From positions 1 to 24,201 of IMG/VR virus record IMGVR_UViG_3300020385_000058: a DNA stretch of 24,201 nucleotides; one strand, written 5' to 3'. The stretch comes from a virus. This document shows positions 21,958 through 24,201 of the stretch, piece after piece; position 1 is the first letter of the stretch; each line of letters starts with the position of its first letter. The position numbers were made by a program, and so were the translations under genes. The notes under the pieces are model-generated. The model was not told the DNA's origin. It searched no databases and saw only the letters and a list, made by a program, of their open reading frames with translations.

Positions 21958-23152
21958 GCTTTGCAGAATATTGTAGCATTTCATTAGTAGGGTTTTTAAC
22001 GTATTTAATCGTTGCGGGATTGAAAGATAAAGCTTTAAATATTACATCATTAAAAGGTTTTTTAATTTCTATTAAGCAAAGTGGATCTTCTTTTACTGCC
22101 TCTAACTGCTCTTTTTCTGTTGATTCGTCAATATATCTAATTGCAAAACCATTTTGCTTGACTGCGGCTAATCTTTCTTCTGTAGTAGGTTCTTTTAAAT
22201 ACTCAAGGCGAAAACCGTTTGCCTGAACCATAGCCAATCTTACTTTTTGATTAGAAGTATCAATATAAAACTCCCTATCTTTTTTAACCGCCATTATTTG
22301 CACATCTTCACCTGGATTAGGTAGTAATGTGTAAATTTCCTTAACATTATCCGCATAACATATAGCCATTAGTTTCTCTTCTTCTGTTAAATTATCTATA
22401 TATTTAATAGAAGAAGGATTGCTTTTTATAGCCTTTAATCTTTCTTCTGCAGTAGGATTGGTTAAACTTTGAATAAAATATATAGAATTTTCTTCAAGTA
22501 ATATATTTTTCATTTTTTCAGTTAGATTTTTAAGATAAAATGCAATATCAGAGCAATTAGGCTCTTTTAATAAGAATTCAAAATATTCTATCTCTTCTTT
22601 TTTTAATAAATTACAATCTATTTTGTTATTCATAATGGAGTTTAATTTTTTTTTGGATACACAAATGGTTTTCGTGGAACCCCATGCATCATTATAAATC
22701 TCTATATCTGGGTCAATATTGGCATTTTCAAAAAAATTTTCACCAAATATAAAATCTAATGGATGTGGCTGGTTAGAAATAATTAATTTTTGCAAATTTT
22801 TACAAAACTTTACTTGATTAGGTAATATTTCGGTAATGTGAGTGCCTAATTGAGTATTAGCTAAATTTAGTGTTTTTATACAATTAAAATATTCTTGGTT
22901 GCTATCAATTAACCTTCCCAGCACTTTTGTATTAAGTGTATATATTTTAGAAAAATTTAATATATTATTTTCACTTTCATAATGTTTTATGTCTGCATTT
23001 ATTTTCATAAATAAATCTTCTTCTTCTTTTGAAGATAGTTGGCGATAAAAAGGACATAGCAATTCTGGTGATATATAGCTCCAATCTTTTACCTCATGGT
23101 TATAAAACTTTTTTGTGTCATTGTTTAAATCGTAATCTATTTTGTTATTCAT
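21938..23152 (-). CDS. LRR-like plus 22-residue-repeat protein
   Basis: The 404-aa protein has two parts. Residues about 60-150 have LRR-like segments (IYTLNTKVLGRL, IKTLNLANTQL, LQKLIISNQP). Residues about 217-404 consist of about eight 22-residue repeats with consensus kxNpxxIxYIxxpTeEeRLxAV (for example KSNPSSIKYIDNLTEEEKLM, KQNGFAIRYIDESTEKEQLE), similar in style to DUF4116-type repeats. There is no signal peptide. Met174 begins a second MNNKID identical to the protein's own start, with a 22-bp DNA repeat (22615-22636 and 23134-23155), suggesting a gene fusion. It is 8 bp downstream of the LRR gene and lies before the terminase promoter. A repeat scaffold with unknown partner. Confidence 0.8.
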   Translation of the reverse strand: MNNKIDYDLNNDTKKFYNHEVKDWSYISPELLCPFYRQLSSKEEEDLFMKINADIKHYESENNILNFSKIYTLNTKVLGRLIDSNQEYFNCIKTLNLANTQLGTHITEILPNQVKFCKNLQKLIISNQPHPLDFIFGENFFENANIDPDIEIYNDAWGSTKTICVSKKKLNSIMNNKIDCNLLKKEEIEYFEFLLKEPNCSDIAFYLKNLTEKMKNILLEENSIYFIQSLTNPTAEERLKAIKSNPSSIKYIDNLTEEEKLMAICYADNVKEIYTLLPNPGEDVQIMAVKKDREFYIDTSNQKVRLAMVQANGFRLEYLKEPTTEERLAAVKQNGFAIRYIDESTEKEQLEAVKEDPLCLIEIKKPFNDVIFKALSFNPATIKYVKNPTNEMLQYSAKLDKCNL

Positions 23153-23155
23153 AAT
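22615..23155 (-). repeat. 22-bp direct repeat at the ORF start and inside the ORF
   Basis: The 22-bp sequences at 22615-22636 and 23134-23155 are identical and encode the start MNNKID (with flanking bases) at the beginning of the gene and at residue 174. The feature spans both copies; the repeat units are only the 22 bp at each end. Confidence 0.9.
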
Positions 23156-23160
23156 TTTAT

Positions 23161-23757
23161 TTAATTGTTGTCAAGTGTGAAAATCAGATTAAGCTTATCT
23201 AACCCATCAAGCTCATCTTTTAAATCTTGGGGTCGCTGGCATACATGTAAACTTAAATATGTAAGATTTTTTAAATCTTTAAAAGCTCCTTTTTCAATGT
23301 TTTCAATGTAGTTATTGAAAAATAATCTTTCAAGACTTGGTAGTCCGTTAAAAGCACCTTCTTTAATTTGCTTTATTTGGTTATTAGCCAAACTTAAATA
23401 TTCAAGATTTTCTAAACCACAAAACATATTTTCTGAAATTTCTGTGATTTGATTGTAATGTAAATATAACGCTTTAACATTTCCTAATTCATTTAATGAG
23501 CCTTTTTCAATTTTTTTAATTTGGTTGTTATTTAAAGCTAGTGATTTTAAAGATTTAAGGTCGTTAAACAAGCCTTGAATTTCTGAAATTTGGTTGCTGT
23601 GTAAATTTAACTTTTCAAGATTTCCAAAAAACTCCTTGTATTTATTTAAAAGAGATTGTAAATCTTCATAAGTTAGATCTAACTTATGAAGATTGAGTAT
23701 TGTTGCATTTAAATTTTTTTCAATTATGTTAATTGCTTTTTGCGTTGCGTTGTTCAT
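23161..23757 (-). CDS. Leucine-rich repeat protein (198 aa)
   Basis: A 198-aa protein whose N-terminus (MNNATQKAINIIEKNLNATI) resembles the LRR protein at 19405-19779. It has about six LRRs of 23 residues with L..L.L..N.I..I pattern (NLEKLNLHSNQISEIQ, SLKSLALNNNQIKKIE, NVKALYLHYNQITEIS, NLEYLSLANNQIKQIK and SLERLFFNNYIENIEK). No signal peptide or membrane segment is visible. It lies 8 bp downstream of the membrane protein gene and just before the repeat-protein gene, making a three-gene unit headed by the second 77-bp repeat. An interaction role is likely; target unknown. Confidence 0.85.
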   Translation of the reverse strand: MNNATQKAINIIEKNLNATILNLHKLDLTYEDLQSLLNKYKEFFGNLEKLNLHSNQISEIQGLFNDLKSLKSLALNNNQIKKIEKGSLNELGNVKALYLHYNQITEISENMFCGLENLEYLSLANNQIKQIKEGAFNGLPSLERLFFNNYIENIEKGAFKDLKNLTYLSLHVCQRPQDLKDELDGLDKLNLIFTLDNN

Positions 23758-23765
23758 AATGTTAC

Positions 23766-24128
23766 TTAATTACACTCTTTATACATCTCGTCTATCTTGT
23801 CTTGATACTTAGTTGCCATTCTAACAATTAAACCGTCGTATAAGCTATCTTGAGAGGCTTTAAGTTCTTTGTAAGCTTCACAAGGTAGTAAGTTATAAGG
23901 GTTTAACTCTATATTATTAAATTGCTGAGAGAGTAATAATTTATTATGTCTTTCTGTTGTATCTATAACTGACTGCGTCTGCATACTGAAAATAATCATA
24001 AAAATAATTATTATAAAAATAATCAAATTATATATTTTTAAATTATATATTCTTGGGGTATTTATTGCCTTTTTTCCATAAAAAAAGCATCCAATGATTC
24101 CAATTATAAGTAATATTAATGAGATCAT
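23766..24128 (-). CDS. Small membrane protein (120 aa)
   Basis: A 120-aa protein with two hydrophobic segments (ISLILLIIGIIGCFFYG at 2-18 and IYNLIIFIIIIFMIIFSM at about 32-49), followed by a soluble, mostly helical tail of about 70 residues with two Cys. The tail likely sits on one side of the membrane. Its start codon is inside the 77-bp repeat, so it shares promoter and leader with the LRR gene at 19779. It heads the LRR cluster. No family recognised; candidates are a membrane anchor or superinfection-type factor. Confidence 0.7.
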   Translation of the reverse strand: MISLILLIIGIIGCFFYGKKAINTPRIYNLKIYNLIIFIIIIFMIIFSMQTQSVIDTTERHNKLLLSQQFNNIELNPYNLLPCEAYKELKASQDSLYDGLIVRMATKYQDKIDEMYKECN

Positions 24129-24201
24129 AGTTCGTATTTATATTTGTTTTCACCTAAAAAGTAAACAAAATAACCTGCATTGTCAAGCAAGAAAGTAAAA
24201 A
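24125..24201 (-). repeat. 77-bp perfect direct repeat, copy 2 (to window edge)
   Basis: Identical to 19776-19852 base for base and cut by the window edge, so its true right limit is unknown. It contains TTGACA (24181-24186), the TACTTT -10 (24158-24163) and the leader and start codon of the membrane protein gene. Confidence 0.95.
24158..24186 (-). promoter_or_regulatory. Promoter for the membrane protein-LRR cluster (within the repeat)
   Basis: Same TTGACA-17-TACTTT promoter as at 19809-19837, because the sequence is part of the perfect repeat. It should drive 24128 to 21938. Confidence 0.6.

Noticed and set aside
22493-22508. AAGTAATATATT-like half-site inside the repeat protein gene
   Set aside because: It lies in coding sequence with no promoter or palindrome partner and is expected by chance in AT-rich DNA.
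23167-23174. TTGACA on the minus strand 16 bp before the ATG at 23152
   Set aside because: It encodes the last residues of the LRR protein (LDNN), and a -10 at proper spacing would lie at or beyond the start codon, so it is not a usable promoter.
1-24201. Alternative genetic code with TGA read as Trp
   Set aside because: TGA ends several genes in ATGA overlaps (6288, 7467, 12205, 12552) and ends the portal gene, so it is a normal stop.
1-24201. tRNA genes, CRISPR arrays or insertion sequences
   Set aside because: None seen by eye: no cloverleaf-like GC-rich segments, no regular spacer arrays and no transposase ORFs.

Overview
The window is a dense, AT-rich stretch of a contractile-tailed (myovirus-type) phage or prophage. 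It carries a nearly complete morphogenesis block: terminase large subunit, DUF1073 portal, Mu F-like head protein, DUF2213 protease/scaffold, capsid cement, major capsid protein, neck proteins, DUF3383-type sheath, tube, frameshifted tail chaperones, tape measure, and a compact baseplate with a gp25-like wedge, a gpJ-like wedge, a DUF2612 linker and a collar-type fibre. The gene order and families resemble the minimal myophage type (Pam3-like baseplate plug, DUF3383 sheath). No integrase, repressor, replication or recognised lysis gene is visible, and no tRNA or CRISPR. The host cannot be named. The composition is strongly AT-rich, TGA is a normal stop (several ATGA overlaps), and almost every start codon lacks a Shine-Dalgarno sequence. 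That last trait is common in lineages such as Bacteroidota but is not diagnostic.

Layout: (1) 1-4507, minus strand: two or three unknown appendage-like genes, the tail fibre, DUF2612 protein, gpJ-like and gp25-like wedge. (2) 4581-16901, minus strand: spike, hub, plug, Dit-like cap, tape measure, chaperones, tube, sheath, neck, capsid and DUF2213 protein, in reverse order of assembly. (3) 17012-19412, plus strand: portal and Mu F-like gene only, inverted relative to the rest. (4) 19405-21824, minus strand: a short LRR gene, a 51-aa membrane protein not in the standard ORF size range, a small secreted Cys protein and the terminase. (5) 21938-24128, minus strand: an LRR/22-residue-repeat protein, a second LRR protein and a small membrane protein.

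Regulation visible in the sequence: sigma70-type promoters with TTGACA -35 boxes precede each minus-strand unit. Three of them (before 474, 4507 and 16901) carry a similar ~31-bp imperfect palindrome over the -10/start region, which looks like a shared operator dividing the structural genes into three coordinated units. The promoter between DUF2213 and portal is divergent and both directions share one palindromic -35 box. A 77-bp perfect direct repeat, carrying promoter, leader and start codon, heads both the LRR gene at 19779 and the membrane protein-LRR-LRR cluster at 24128, so these accessory genes appear to travel with or be copied along with their own promoter.

The most notable points are the LRR accessory cluster with its duplicated promoter, the palindromic operator set, a clear GGGTTTT -1 frameshift site in the tail chaperone pair, a carbohydrate-binding-like insertion in the neck adaptor, and the inverted portal-MuF module.
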